A stretch of DNA of 21,979 nt from JAXDBW01 sp034678405 (GTDB lineage: Bacteria > Patescibacteriota > Patescibacteriia > UBA10025 > JAHIVO01): the NCBI GenBank assembly GCA_034678405.1, contig JAXDBW010000008.1, positions 1 through 21,979 on the forward strand, read 5' to 3'. The translations under genes and the position numbers were made by a program. The notes under the pieces are model-generated. The model was not told where the DNA came from and did not search any database. It saw only the letters and a list, made by a program, of their open reading frames with translations. Positions 15,001 through 21,979 of this stretch are shown here, piece after piece (the stretch's first letter is position 1; each line of letters opens with the position of its first letter).

Positions 15001-15664
15001 GAGGTGCATTTGCAGGTAGGTTATAGGAACAGGTCGTATGATCGTCGTAATTCCAGTCACATTCCTTAACAACCGAGTTGCCTGGATTTCGGAAGACGAG
15101 CCGCAGGTAGGAGTTGTCATTTAGTTTCCAGCCCTTACCATATACGGTTTCGCCCTGGTAGAAATCATTTTTGACCGTTGTATAGTTACTTTCGTAACTT
15201 TCCACACCATAGGGTGGCAGAACGGTTATCGCATTTGTCAGAGTAAATAGTCCGCTGGCACCACTGTTTGAACAGCTGTTGCCATCATGCGCCTTGAGGT
15301 AGAGATTGTATGTGCCTGGCGTTGACGGAGCATTGATGCTGAATGTCTCAGTGTAGTTGCCATCAGTCGTGTGGTTGTCAGTATTTTCACAGTCAAAGCT
15401 ACCACCGGGATTTGTTGCAACTTTCCAGCTGGTAGATTCCCAGTCATTGGCACTGCTGGAGCCGTTGGTAGTGACATTAAATTTAACTGACACGCTTGCG
15501 CCGGGAGCAACCGTAACACTAGAGGTGTTATTGACAGTAGCCCACTGTGGGAGGCGAGCAGCATCAGCTGCTTGAGCCGCTATGGCAAGTCCAAAAACCA
15601 CCACTGCTACGACTAGCAGGGGGGTAGTGAGACTTCGCCAGCGACCAATGAATGTATTATTCAT
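12035..15664 (-). CDS. LPVTG-anchored multidomain surface protein, 1209 aa
   Basis: A secreted, probably wall-anchored protein. The signal peptide covers about residues 1-36 (ending AQAADAA). An Ig-like N-terminal region (40-250) is followed by a Cys-rich pair of DUF4215-like repeats (253-312: 'CGDGQVNQAWEQCDG', 'CGDNKVNQESEDCDGGD'). Cys-containing beta-rich modules fill 320-570. A lectin/discoidin-like beta-sandwich spans about 572-728 ('NALAALGPADGNAVGTFYSLGFGGSLTVKF' region, 'VEVSYDGVTWYELGTA', 'DGFDVDAID'). One SdrD_B-like domain (735-885, 'YKWYDVNGNGVRD') precedes two DUF11 domains (about 888-1010 and 1065-1172). The C-terminus has LPVTG (1180-1184), a hydrophobic helix and NRKRK, a sortase sorting signal. 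Adhesion or surface-layer function is inferred. It is complete, with start and terminator. Confidence 0.92.
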   Translation of the reverse strand: MNNTFIGRWRSLTTPLLVVAVVVFGLAIAAQAADAARLPQWATVNNTSSVTVAPGASVSVKFNVTTNGSSSANDWESTSWKVATNPGGSFDCENTDNHTTDGNYTETFSINAPSTPGTYNLYLKAHDGNSCSNSGASGLFTLTNAITVLPPYGVESYESNYTTVKNDFYQGETVYGKGWKLNDNSYLRLVFRNPGNSVVKECDWNYDDHTTCSYNLPANAPLGEWDIKLQEWSVSHGWKDKELDHFNVLQANYCGDGQVNQAWEQCDGTDGVGDHQRCTNECQLVDVPYCGDNKVNQESEDCDGGDACTAECTWKPVQVNGYKIVCEDESDLPNWGPSGKQNEAYMNEPDEITSSTAATYAANSNGNCQVVENWNFQWGFNGEVDDPDKTATDNTFYGEAGGNFSTFSPSTSINVGDGRTVWFREVLPENYLPFTYRAQGDENTDDFTAEFYCGSDILNFDNYEYIDAQPGESYSCVGFNVMKTGTVTFYKDVRWNNSEVDVDDNQSFEVKVDGESVGYVSENSPLQVELPIGTHNAVEMGENGYAIINGESEFNVSYNENTDVYFENQLACSEGATWAYGVMDTDQGLKKNGSPVDANRSNALAALGPADGNAVGTFYSLGFGGSLTVKFQYSVIDGEGNDISVHETTNGTYPEETALVEVSYDGVTWYELGTASNLNAGADSYFDLSTIGLPVVNYVRLTDTSDASLHTSTADGFDVDAIDATHGMCENVQLYNIHGYKWYDVNGNGVRDCANQEEGNVNAAFIDVVQVERLDICEEYSEDLLPDWTVFIDENGNQTLDDGEMSTTTDSSEEHYGWYWFQNLLAGTYNVCEIVPTDWQQTFPYFDYSTMCHTVTLPYGNDGDTCYANYQPNAVESNSECNFGNRLAPELSIDKSVLVNGEESDIAEEGDVLSYTITVMNTGDAAATNLYIEDTTPTNTTLVSGSGDIGDATDNLDGSFTWGPFSLAGGDSLTVTFDVTVNDGLEVGVTEITNQATLYQAPDEELEATNFLQKLFGVRTANAAEIGWNKIAQSNIVLTTVTIPEPEVETPGVVLGDEALPGLSVEKTVGSAFTNPGGTVTYTVTVTNNGDALAENVTIIDTLPDGLHFTDTAAMDHSWVLGDILDGESASVSYDVVVDKDATAGNYINTVVAWAADVDNVTDTATLEVREPQVLGAETLPVTGAGIATLVISTLAGLGAVTLTNRKRK

Positions 15665-15771
15665 AGATTTCGCTAAGAATTAATTAATTTATGGCTAAGT
15701 TTAGTTTAATTTGATTAGCTCTATCCACAGGTACTGGAGGTTGTTATTGATGCTACGTGTCATTATACGCT

Positions 15772-15777
15772 GGAGTA
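15772..15777 (-). promoter_or_regulatory. Possible -10 box (TATAAT) of the 1209-aa protein gene
   Basis: Perfect TATAAT on the minus strand, about 108 bases before the ATG at 15664. No convincing -35 at 16-18 bases. A leader of roughly 100 bases would result, containing an AT-rich palindromic stretch (AATTAATTAATT) near the start codon. Confidence 0.35.
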
Positions 15778-15921
15778 GGGAGGCGCGGCAATGGAAGGTT
15801 ATTAACAATCATTCTCAGTAGGATACTGTACCAATTTGCATGTGTAGTGTCAAGGGAGGGGCACATAACTGAGCAGCTCCCCTCACACGGCTCGTTTTTG
15901 ATTTAGTATGGTGGTGGCAAT

Positions 15922-15942
15922 TCCCCTCTTGTTAAGAGGGGA
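15922..15942. repeat. 9-bp hairpin, TCCCCTCTT/AAGAGGGGA
   Basis: Perfect 9-bp arms around a GTT loop. On the + strand TTTTTT begins 8 bases later (15951-15956), so a terminator is conceivable, but no + strand gene precedes it. A dispersed palindromic element is more likely. Confidence 0.6.
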
Positions 15943-16031
15943 TGACAGACTTTTTTAGTTGGACAGAGATTCCGGGCCCCTCGTAGAGTGACGGGGCAGG
16001 CAAGCTCGGGATAACAAGGATGTCCCACCAA

Positions 16032-16063
16032 AGAAGGGGTACCGTATGTACAGCACCCCTTCT
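16032..16063 (-). terminator. Hairpin terminator of the giant surface protein gene
   Basis: On the minus strand AGAAGGGGT pairs with ACCCCTTCT (9 bp) and TTTGG follows. It lies 10 bases after the stop at 16073. The T-tail is short, so it is weaker than the others. Confidence 0.65.
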
Positions 16064-16072
16064 GGGAAATGG

Positions 16073-19000
16073 TTATTTCTGACGGGAGGCGGTCAGTCGC
16101 AGCATCCAGCCGGCGAAGGAGAGGACGAACAGTGCGCCGAGGCTATAGAGCCAGAGGAGCATATTGCCACCCGTGACGGGTAGGTCTTCGGCCGCGAGGA
16201 CCTGCGGTTTGCGGACTTCCACTGAGGCGAAGTCTGAGACTTGGCCGTGGTTGTCAGCCCAGGTGACGGCGACGTTTTCGTATTCGCCGGCCAGGAGGGC
16301 TTTATTCGTATTCACCGTGTAGGTGACGGTCCGTGATTCTTCAGGATTGATGTCCCCGAGTTCCCATGACTTGGTGATAGAACCAGAGTCAAAGGTGAAT
16401 CCGGCAGGCAGGACATCCTGGAGCATGACATTGAAGGCGGTTGCTTCACCGATATTCGTGACCACGACGGTGTAGGTGACTGTGTCGCCCGGATTGATGA
16501 AGGTTTCCTTCACGGTCTTCTCGATGGTGAGCTCGGGTTCAGCGGACAGGACACTCGGGACACGGACTTCGACCGTGGCGTCGTCATCGACGTTGCCATG
16601 GTTATCAGCCCAGGTGACCGCGACGTTGTCATAGAATCCAGCGGCTTGGTCTTCACTCACGGTGACATCGTAGGTCACGACGACTGGATCAGCACCCGGC
16701 ACCAGGTCACCGAGTGACCAGTTGCGGACCGAGCCAGGGACGTCATCATAGGTGAATCCATCGGGGAGGAGATCAGAGAGCTGCGTGTTGTACGCGGTCT
16801 CAGTGCCCGTGTTCCACACCGTGATGGTGTAGGTGACAGTATCGCCGGGGTTTACGAAGCCGAGTTCGTTATTGAGGTCGACAACCTTATCGATGTGGAG
16901 AATCGGCGCGGATGCGACCGTGACGACCGAATCATCCTCAGCATAATCCGGATCAGCGTTGTCAGCCGACAGGCGGGCTACATTGATGATCGGCGTGCCG
17001 TTATCCAGTGGCAGGTTGACGGTGGCGGTGTAGGTGACGGTGCCACTCGCATTTGGCTGCTGGGTACCGAAATCCCAGGTGATAGTGCGTGCTGTCGGAT
17101 CCCATGTCGGCGTGCCATTGATAGTAGCCATCGTGGAGGTGATCGACGCGGTGTCGATTGTCAGTTCAGCTGGGATGTGGTCGACGAGGACGACGTTCGT
17201 GGTAATTGAGTTGCCTGAGACAGACCAGTCGATGGTGTAGTTCACGACTTCATTCGGCGCGACCAGACCATCGCCGCCCTGGAGGACTTCCTGGTCATTG
17301 TATTTCTCGATGTCGAGCGTCGGCTTTTCTGCGTTACCAAACTCGAAGTAGTCTTCTTGGTTGTTGTTATCATAGCCTGATGTCACGACAATCGGACCGA
17401 ACACGCCGCTCGTTGGAGCAAACTGTGCCCAGCCGGGCTGAAGGGTCTCGGAGAGCCAGTAGGTGCCCGCTGGTAGGTTGCTGAATTCGAAACGGCCAAA
17501 CTGATCAGTCGTGGTGGTGCCGATGATCTGACCAGGCTGACCATTGTCGTCAGCGTGCAGGTTGATTTCCCAACCGGCGAGGCCATTCTCATCGCCATAC
17601 TGAGAGTTTTCCCATTTTCTGTTGTTATCAACGTCTTCAAATTTGAAGCCGGTGATGGTACCAAGTTCGAAGTTACCGAAGTTGTAGGTAACATCCTGGC
17701 CAGAGATCGTGTCAAAGGCATAGCTGCCCGCGAGCGGGTACGTCTGGATCCAGTCAGCATTACTAGTGTCTTCTGTCACTGTGTAGCTACCAGGACCGAC
17801 ATTGGTATAGGTGTAGCAGCCATTCTGTTCAGTCGTGGCTTTTGTTTGGTTCAGATAGACATCCCAGCCAGCGGTATAGACGCTGTCCGTGCTGATGTTA
17901 CCATCACCATTATCATCGATGTATTTACACACCGTGATATCGACGTTCTCGAAGTTCACGAACGTTTTTTCGACATCAGTACCGGATGTCACGTCAAATG
18001 TGTATGACGTCGGAGTCAGCGCAGTGAATTCATTTGCATCGAAGATTTCTTTTACCGTGTAGCTACCGGGGCCGAGGTCGGTCCAGGTGTAGGCGCCCTG
18101 CGCGTCGGTGTACTGCGTTTCGACATATTGACCATTTTTCCAGAGCTCGACTTCCCAGTTTTCTTTTGCTGTCTGGTCACCAGTGGTCTGGAGGCTGCCA
18201 TCAGCATCGATGAGTTTCTTCACCGTGATGTCGACATTCTCGAAGTTGCCGAAGTCGTAGGATGTGTCCTGACCAGAGACCGCATCGAACTGGTACGTGC
18301 CAGTCCCGGCCGGATAGGTCTGGGTCCACCCAGCGACATTTGCTTCACTGACATCGTAGGTACCAGGACCGAGGTCGGTGTAGGTATAGCAACCGTTCTC
18401 GTCGGTAGTAGCCTGCGTCTGGTTCAGGTAGACATCCCAGCCAGCGGTATAGACGCTGTCGCCAGTGAGGTCACCATCGCCATTTGCATCGACATACTTA
18501 CAGACAGTCACGTCGATGTTTTCGAAGTTGATGAAGGTTTTCTTGATGAAGTCACCCGAGGAGACAGTGAATTCGTACTCAGTTGGGGTGAGGGCAGTGT
18601 AGCCGGTCAGATCGTGCTCGACGACCTTGTAGGTGCCGGGCTGGAGATTTGACCAGAGGTAGTAGCCGTTTGCATCAGTGACTTGCGTTTCGACGAACTG
18701 ACCATTGTGGTACAGGCCGACGGCCCAGCCCTGTTTGGCGGTCTGGTCGCCGGTGGTCTGGAGACTGCCGTCAGCATCGATGAGTTTCCGAACTTTAATC
18801 TTTGGCTGTTCGAAGTTACCGAAGTCGTAGGATGTGTCCTGACCAGAGACCGCATCGAACTGGTACGTGCCAGGAGCGGCCGGATAGGTCTGGGTCCACC
18901 CAGGGACATTCTCTTCAGTCACGGTGTAGTGACCAGGACCGACGTGCTCATAGGTGTAGCAGCCCGTTCGGCTGGTTGTGGCTTTCAGTTGATTCAGATA

Positions 19001-21979
19001 GACATCCCAGCCAGCAGTGTAGACGCTGTCGCCGGTGAGGTCGCCATCGCCATTTGCATCGACATACTTACAGACAGTCACGTCGATGTTTTCGAAGTTG
19101 ACGAAGGTGGCGAGTTTCTGATCGCCTGACTGGATGGTGATGTGATATTCCGTCGCGGTCAGAGCGGTGTAGTCGTCTGAGTTGAAGATTTCCTTCACGG
19201 TGTAGTCACCGGGGAGGAGATTAGACCAGGTGTAGGTGCCAGTAGCATCCGTGACCTGATCGCCACCGTACTGATTGCCATTCAGCCAGAGCTGGACAGT
19301 CCAACCGGCTTTCACCGTTTGGTCGCCAGTGGTCTGGAGGCTTCCATCAGCATCGATGAGTTTCTTCGCGGTGATAGAGGCAAGTTTGGTATTACCGAAG
19401 TCATTGTGGGTGGAGTCAGTACCAGTGGTAACGGTCACCGAGGACGGAGCTACCATTTGCACCCAGCCGTTTTGACTTTGGATGTCTTCGGAGAGTGAGT
19501 AGGCACCACCGAGGAGACCGGTGAATTCATAGTAGCCGTTGGCATCGGTGTAGGTGGACTGGCCATTGGAGAGCATAATTTTCCAGCCAGCGAGGGTCGG
19601 CTCACCATTGTCCCAGGCATGGTTACCGTTCAGATCGTTGAATTTGTAGCCGGAGATTGTGCCGAGTTCGAAATTGTAGAAGGTGTAGGCATGCTGGTAG
19701 CCAGAGATTGCGGTAAAGGTGTATTCGTTGCTTCCGAGATTGATGTAGCCAGCCGGGACGACTTCCTTCACGGTGTAGGTACCGGGGAGGAGGTCAGACC
19801 AGGTGTACTGGCCGTTCTGGTCAGTCTGCTGCTCTTCGAGCATGTTGCCATTCTGCCAGAGTTGGACAGTCCAGCCAGCTTTGACGAACTGATCATTGGT
19901 GGTCTGGAGATTGCCATCAGTGTCAAACAATTTGGTCACGGTGACCGTCGGTTTGTGGAAATTCAGGAAGACGACGGGTTGGAGTTGAGCACCAGAAGTG
20001 ACCGGGACATCGACGCTATCCGGTGAGGTGTGGACCCAGCCGGTTTGTGATTCTTCAGCCACGGTGTAGGTACCGGCACTGGTGACGGTCCAGGATGCCA
20101 TACCAGTAGCATCGGTTGACTGTTCCTGGCTGCCATCGAGGGTGAGTTTCCATCCCTGGATCGGGAGGTCGCCACCGTCGAGGGTGCCGTTGCCATTCAT
20201 ATCTTCGTACTTGTAGGCAGTGATCGTGACATTGTGGAAGTTACCGAAGTCAACGTGTGACACGGTTTTGCCACTCGTCATCGTGATAGCGTTGGGATCA
20301 GCGGTCGTCTGCGTCCAGCTAGCCTGCTGGGTTTCCGTGACGGTGTAGTCACCGGCAGTCAGGCCAGTGAATTCATAGTAGCCATTCTGATCTGTGGTGG
20401 TGGAGTCGGTCTTCGCACCGCCGAGGTTGATTTCCCAGCCTGCGATAGTCGGCTCGCCATTATCCCAGACGCCATTGCTATTGCGGTCTTCAAATTTGTA
20501 GCCGGAGATCTTTCCGTATTTGAAGTTGCCAAACGAGACATCCGTGGTGGTGCCGGCAGTGACCGTCACCTTCTTGGTGATCGGATCGGTACCGGGATCG
20601 GTGCTCACCCAGCCAGATTGCTGAGTTTCAGTTACGACATATTCACCTACGGGTAGGCCATGGATGACGAGGAAGTCACCGTCATTTGCATTGGTGGTAC
20701 CAGTCGCCACTATCTGACCGTTTTGTGAGACGGTGAAGTCCCAACCGATGAGATATGGCTCGTTAGCATCTTTTTGGCCATTGCCATTGAGATCGTTGTA
20801 TTTCTTGATGCGGAGGTCGCCGGTATCGCGGGAATTACAGAAGACGAGCTGCACGAGATCGCGCTCAGGGACCGTGACGGTCGCCGGGAGGGTGGTACCC
20901 TCTGGGTTGCTGCAGCTGTACTGGCTGGCACCCACGATATTGGTGGTATACCATCCAGTGAAGTGATAGCCAGCCACGGCGCCGTCGTTTTCGGTCACGT
21001 TGTGCGCGCCACTGGCAATCGGGTTGATGATTTCATGCATGAGGTGGGTGGTGGGTTCACCGACAAAGCCCCAGCGGAACCCGAGTGAGTTCGCGAGAGT
21101 GTCGTCGATGGCGTACTGACCAGTACCCTGCACATCGAGTGCCTTGCGCACTTTCAGTGCGCCGACGTTACGCGTATTGGTAAAGGTACAGCTGATACTT
21201 TCGTTGTTATGCAGGTCAAACGAGACGTACGAATCGTTCGCGAGATGGTCGCCCGTATAGGTGAATCCATCGAGGTCACTGGTACATACCATCTGGGTGT
21301 CGTAGTTGGTATCACGCGCTTCACTGACCGTGTAGCTACCAGCCGTGGCATTGGTGTAGACTTTCTGACCATTGTCGCCGAGGACAAATGTGTCAGCGGC
21401 AGTGCCACTCAGGGTGAAGTCAAACGTGGTCTGATCATTTGGGTCGAGGGCGTTTACCACATCTTTGATAATGGTGATCGTCCCGCCACATGCGGTGGTG
21501 ACGTGCGTGCTGACAGTATTTGAATCGATACCCTGAGGAACTTCATTTGCATAGATGGTCCCGTAGTTGTCGATGGAGAGATCAGTACAAGCCGGGAGGT
21601 CGTTGACCGTGACCTGGAAACTGACCTGCCCTGATTCGCCGGGGGATACCACATGGGCATTCCAGCTGAGGAGTGAGCCATTGAAACCTGTCGGGTTGGC
21701 TGAGCCGAATTTGTCATAGATATATCCGAAGTCGATGCCTTGGCCGTCAGTGTCATTCTGATTTGTCTCAGTGTGGCTGCCAGCGACATAGGTCGTATTG
21801 GCCGGGATCAGATCGTCGATCCGGGTGCCACCGCCAGTACAGTCAGCGGAGCCGGTATTGGCATAGTCCAGGGTGTAGGTGAGGACATCGCCGGGCTGAG
21901 CGGTATCGTGGTCGACTGATTTGACGAGTGAGAAACTACAGGTGCCGGGCATGTTACCGAAATTCACATCAGTCACGGT
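16073..21979 (-). CDS. Giant SdrD/CnaB/DUF11 surface protein with LPVTG anchor (5' end missing)
   Basis: An open frame runs off the right edge, so the N-terminus and signal peptide are missing; the first visible residues 'VTDVNFGN' are the tail of another SdrD-like domain, not a start. Numbering from the GTG at 21976: a DUF11 domain (about 12-163), two further beta-rich modules (166-270, 271-384), then twelve SdrD_B/CnaB-like domains (about 386-1550), many with DxNxNGxxD calcium-type loops and the 'GxYTVxE' and final 'FxN' strands. Three DUF11 domains follow (1551-1688, 1691-1806, 1814-1922), then LPVTG (1932-1936), a hydrophobic helix and a basic tail. It is probably a long rod- or stalk-like adhesin, sortase-anchored. 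Lys, Glu and Asn at CnaB-like positions could form internal isopeptide bonds (inference). Confidence 0.93.
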   Translation of the reverse strand, partial: TVTDVNFGNMPGTCSFSLVKSVDHDTAQPGDVLTYTLDYANTGSADCTGGGTRIDDLIPANTTYVAGSHTETNQNDTDGQGIDFGYIYDKFGSANPTGFNGSLLSWNAHVVSPGESGQVSFQVTVNDLPACTDLSIDNYGTIYANEVPQGIDSNTVSTHVTTACGGTITIIKDVVNALDPNDQTTFDFTLSGTAADTFVLGDNGQKVYTNATAGSYTVSEARDTNYDTQMVCTSDLDGFTYTGDHLANDSYVSFDLHNNESISCTFTNTRNVGALKVRKALDVQGTGQYAIDDTLANSLGFRWGFVGEPTTHLMHEIINPIASGAHNVTENDGAVAGYHFTGWYTTNIVGASQYSCSNPEGTTLPATVTVPERDLVQLVFCNSRDTGDLRIKKYNDLNGNGQKDANEPYLIGWDFTVSQNGQIVATGTTNANDGDFLVIHGLPVGEYVVTETQQSGWVSTDPGTDPITKKVTVTAGTTTDVSFGNFKYGKISGYKFEDRNSNGVWDNGEPTIAGWEINLGGAKTDSTTTDQNGYYEFTGLTAGDYTVTETQQASWTQTTADPNAITMTSGKTVSHVDFGNFHNVTITAYKYEDMNGNGTLDGGDLPIQGWKLTLDGSQEQSTDATGMASWTVTSAGTYTVAEESQTGWVHTSPDSVDVPVTSGAQLQPVVFLNFHKPTVTVTKLFDTDGNLQTTNDQFVKAGWTVQLWQNGNMLEEQQTDQNGQYTWSDLLPGTYTVKEVVPAGYINLGSNEYTFTAISGYQHAYTFYNFELGTISGYKFNDLNGNHAWDNGEPTLAGWKIMLSNGQSTYTDANGYYEFTGLLGGAYSLSEDIQSQNGWVQMVAPSSVTVTTGTDSTHNDFGNTKLASITAKKLIDADGSLQTTGDQTVKAGWTVQLWLNGNQYGGDQVTDATGTYTWSNLLPGDYTVKEIFNSDDYTALTATEYHITIQSGDQKLATFVNFENIDVTVCKYVDANGDGDLTGDSVYTAGWDVYLNQLKATTSRTGCYTYEHVGPGHYTVTEENVPGWTQTYPAAPGTYQFDAVSGQDTSYDFGNFEQPKIKVRKLIDADGSLQTTGDQTAKQGWAVGLYHNGQFVETQVTDANGYYLWSNLQPGTYKVVEHDLTGYTALTPTEYEFTVSSGDFIKKTFINFENIDVTVCKYVDANGDGDLTGDSVYTAGWDVYLNQTQATTDENGCYTYTDLGPGTYDVSEANVAGWTQTYPAGTGTYQFDAVSGQDTSYDFGNFENVDITVKKLIDADGSLQTTGDQTAKENWEVELWKNGQYVETQYTDAQGAYTWTDLGPGSYTVKEIFDANEFTALTPTSYTFDVTSGTDVEKTFVNFENVDITVCKYIDDNGDGNISTDSVYTAGWDVYLNQTKATTEQNGCYTYTNVGPGSYTVTEDTSNADWIQTYPLAGSYAFDTISGQDVTYNFGNFELGTITGFKFEDVDNNRKWENSQYGDENGLAGWEINLHADDNGQPGQIIGTTTTDQFGRFEFSNLPAGTYWLSETLQPGWAQFAPTSGVFGPIVVTSGYDNNNQEDYFEFGNAEKPTLDIEKYNDQEVLQGGDGLVAPNEVVNYTIDWSVSGNSITTNVVLVDHIPAELTIDTASITSTMATINGTPTWDPTARTITWDFGTQQPNASGTVTYTATVNLPLDNGTPIINVARLSADNADPDYAEDDSVVTVASAPILHIDKVVDLNNELGFVNPGDTVTYTITVWNTGTETAYNTQLSDLLPDGFTYDDVPGSVRNWSLGDLVPGADPVVVTYDVTVSEDQAAGFYDNVAVTWADNHGNVDDDATVEVRVPSVLSAEPELTIEKTVKETFINPGDTVTYTVVVTNIGEATAFNVMLQDVLPAGFTFDSGSITKSWELGDINPEESRTVTYTVNTNKALLAGEYENVAVTWADNHGQVSDFASVEVRKPQVLAAEDLPVTGGNMLLWLYSLGALFVLSFAGWMLRLTASRQK
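17666..19381 (-). repeat. Three tandem two-domain units of about 570 bp within the giant gene
   Basis: Each unit encodes a B domain ('KLIDADGSLQTTGDQT') followed by an A domain ('TVCKYVDANGDGDLTGDSVY' or a variant). B starts at residues 866, 1057 and 1246; A at 963, 1153 and 1344. DNA copies are close: the stretch starting at 18241 matches the one at 18811, and that at 18431 matches 19001, both offset by exactly 570 bases; the next offset is 573. The near-identity indicates recent duplication or gene conversion. Confidence 0.9.

Larger units (their letters stand above)
15665..16072. other. Intergenic region of 408 bp with palindromes
   Basis: No credible gene. It contains the leader/promoter area of the 1209-aa gene (to about 15800), an imperfect GGGAGGGGC/GCTCCCCTC inverted repeat around 15854-15884, a clear hairpin at 15922-15942, a GCCCC/GGGGC imperfect hairpin around 15976-15997, and the terminator of the giant gene at 16032-16063. 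Confidence 0.65.

Noticed and set aside
15720..15730. DnaA-box-like CTATCCACA, possible origin
   Set aside because: It is a single site with one mismatch to TTATCCACA, and there is no cluster of boxes and no dnaA or dnaN nearby.
15922..15956. Terminator for a + strand gene
   Set aside because: The hairpin and T6 run exist, but no + strand gene lies upstream and the T-run is 8 bases from the stem. More likely a palindromic element.
18240..19105. CRISPR-like or non-coding repeat array
   Set aside because: The period is about 570 bp, the repeats are in frame and encode SdrD/CnaB domains, and there are no short repeat-spacer units.
17200..21500. Long + strand ORFs across the giant gene
   Set aside because: They mirror the repeat-rich, biased-codon minus-strand gene. 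Their translations are repetitive echoes with no signal peptides or domains.
21974..21976. GTG at 21976 as the real start of the giant surface gene
   Set aside because: The frame stays open to the window edge and the first visible residues (VTDVNFGN) are the end strand of an SdrD-type domain. The gene must continue beyond the window.

Overview
The window looks like a chromosomal segment from a Candidate Phyla Radiation (Patescibacteria) bacterium. This is an inference from gene style, not from a marker gene. The signs are short, tightly packed operons, asparagine/threonine-rich 'NTN' linkers in exported proteins, a CAP-domain protein with TM anchors, giant SdrD/DUF11 surface proteins, small uncharacterised ORFs of a kind I recall from these genomes, and few clear Shine-Dalgarno sites. 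No rRNA, tRNA, CRISPR array, transposase or phage gene was seen.

Left half (1-8732), mostly + strand, compact housekeeping and accessory genes. Positions 24-2951 hold a two-TM protein of unknown function, a DUF1003 membrane protein, a DMT/EamA transporter and an ADP-ribose-pyrophosphatase-like Nudix hydrolase, the last three overlapping or nearly abutting. A 54-residue Gln-rich single-TM protein follows (3017-3181). Next comes a run spaced like an operon: a second Nudix hydrolase, a conserved-looking small protein, a stand-alone HhH/Pol-beta-N-terminal-like protein, glycine C-acetyltransferase (kbl), a VKOR-like four-TM protein and a small TM protein (3221-6102). A CBS-pair protein and mutM form a two-gene unit (6159-7482). 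A divergent-PAP2 (DUF212) gene on the minus strand and uppP on the plus strand are head to head, their start codons abutting as CATATG. A bidirectional hairpin terminator (8744-8777) closes this half.

Right half (8794-21979), all minus strand and entirely cell-envelope or surface in character: an Ig-like exported protein with an NTN linker and three C-terminal TM segments, a CAP (SCP/YkwD) plus NBR1-like-domain protein, a 1209-residue LPVTG-anchored surface protein, and the C-terminal 1967 residues of a larger LPVTG-anchored protein whose 5' end lies beyond the right edge. The last carries twelve SdrD/CnaB-like domains, including three tandem two-domain units of about 570 bp, and DUF11 domains at both ends. 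Three of the four genes have a convincing hairpin after the stop. The gaps hold two related GTCATT-bordered inverted repeats, a 14-bp hairpin beside a near-consensus promoter, and other palindromes.

Taken together the right half is best read as a surface-display locus (adhesion, stalk or host-contact proteins, probably sortase-anchored). That role is inferred from domain content; no sortase is visible here. I did not find a clearly new defence or mobile system. The strongest leads are the tandem Cys-paired domain modules, the VKOR-like protein with a degraded active-site motif, the catalytically altered HhH protein, and the abutting uppP/PAP2 start codons.
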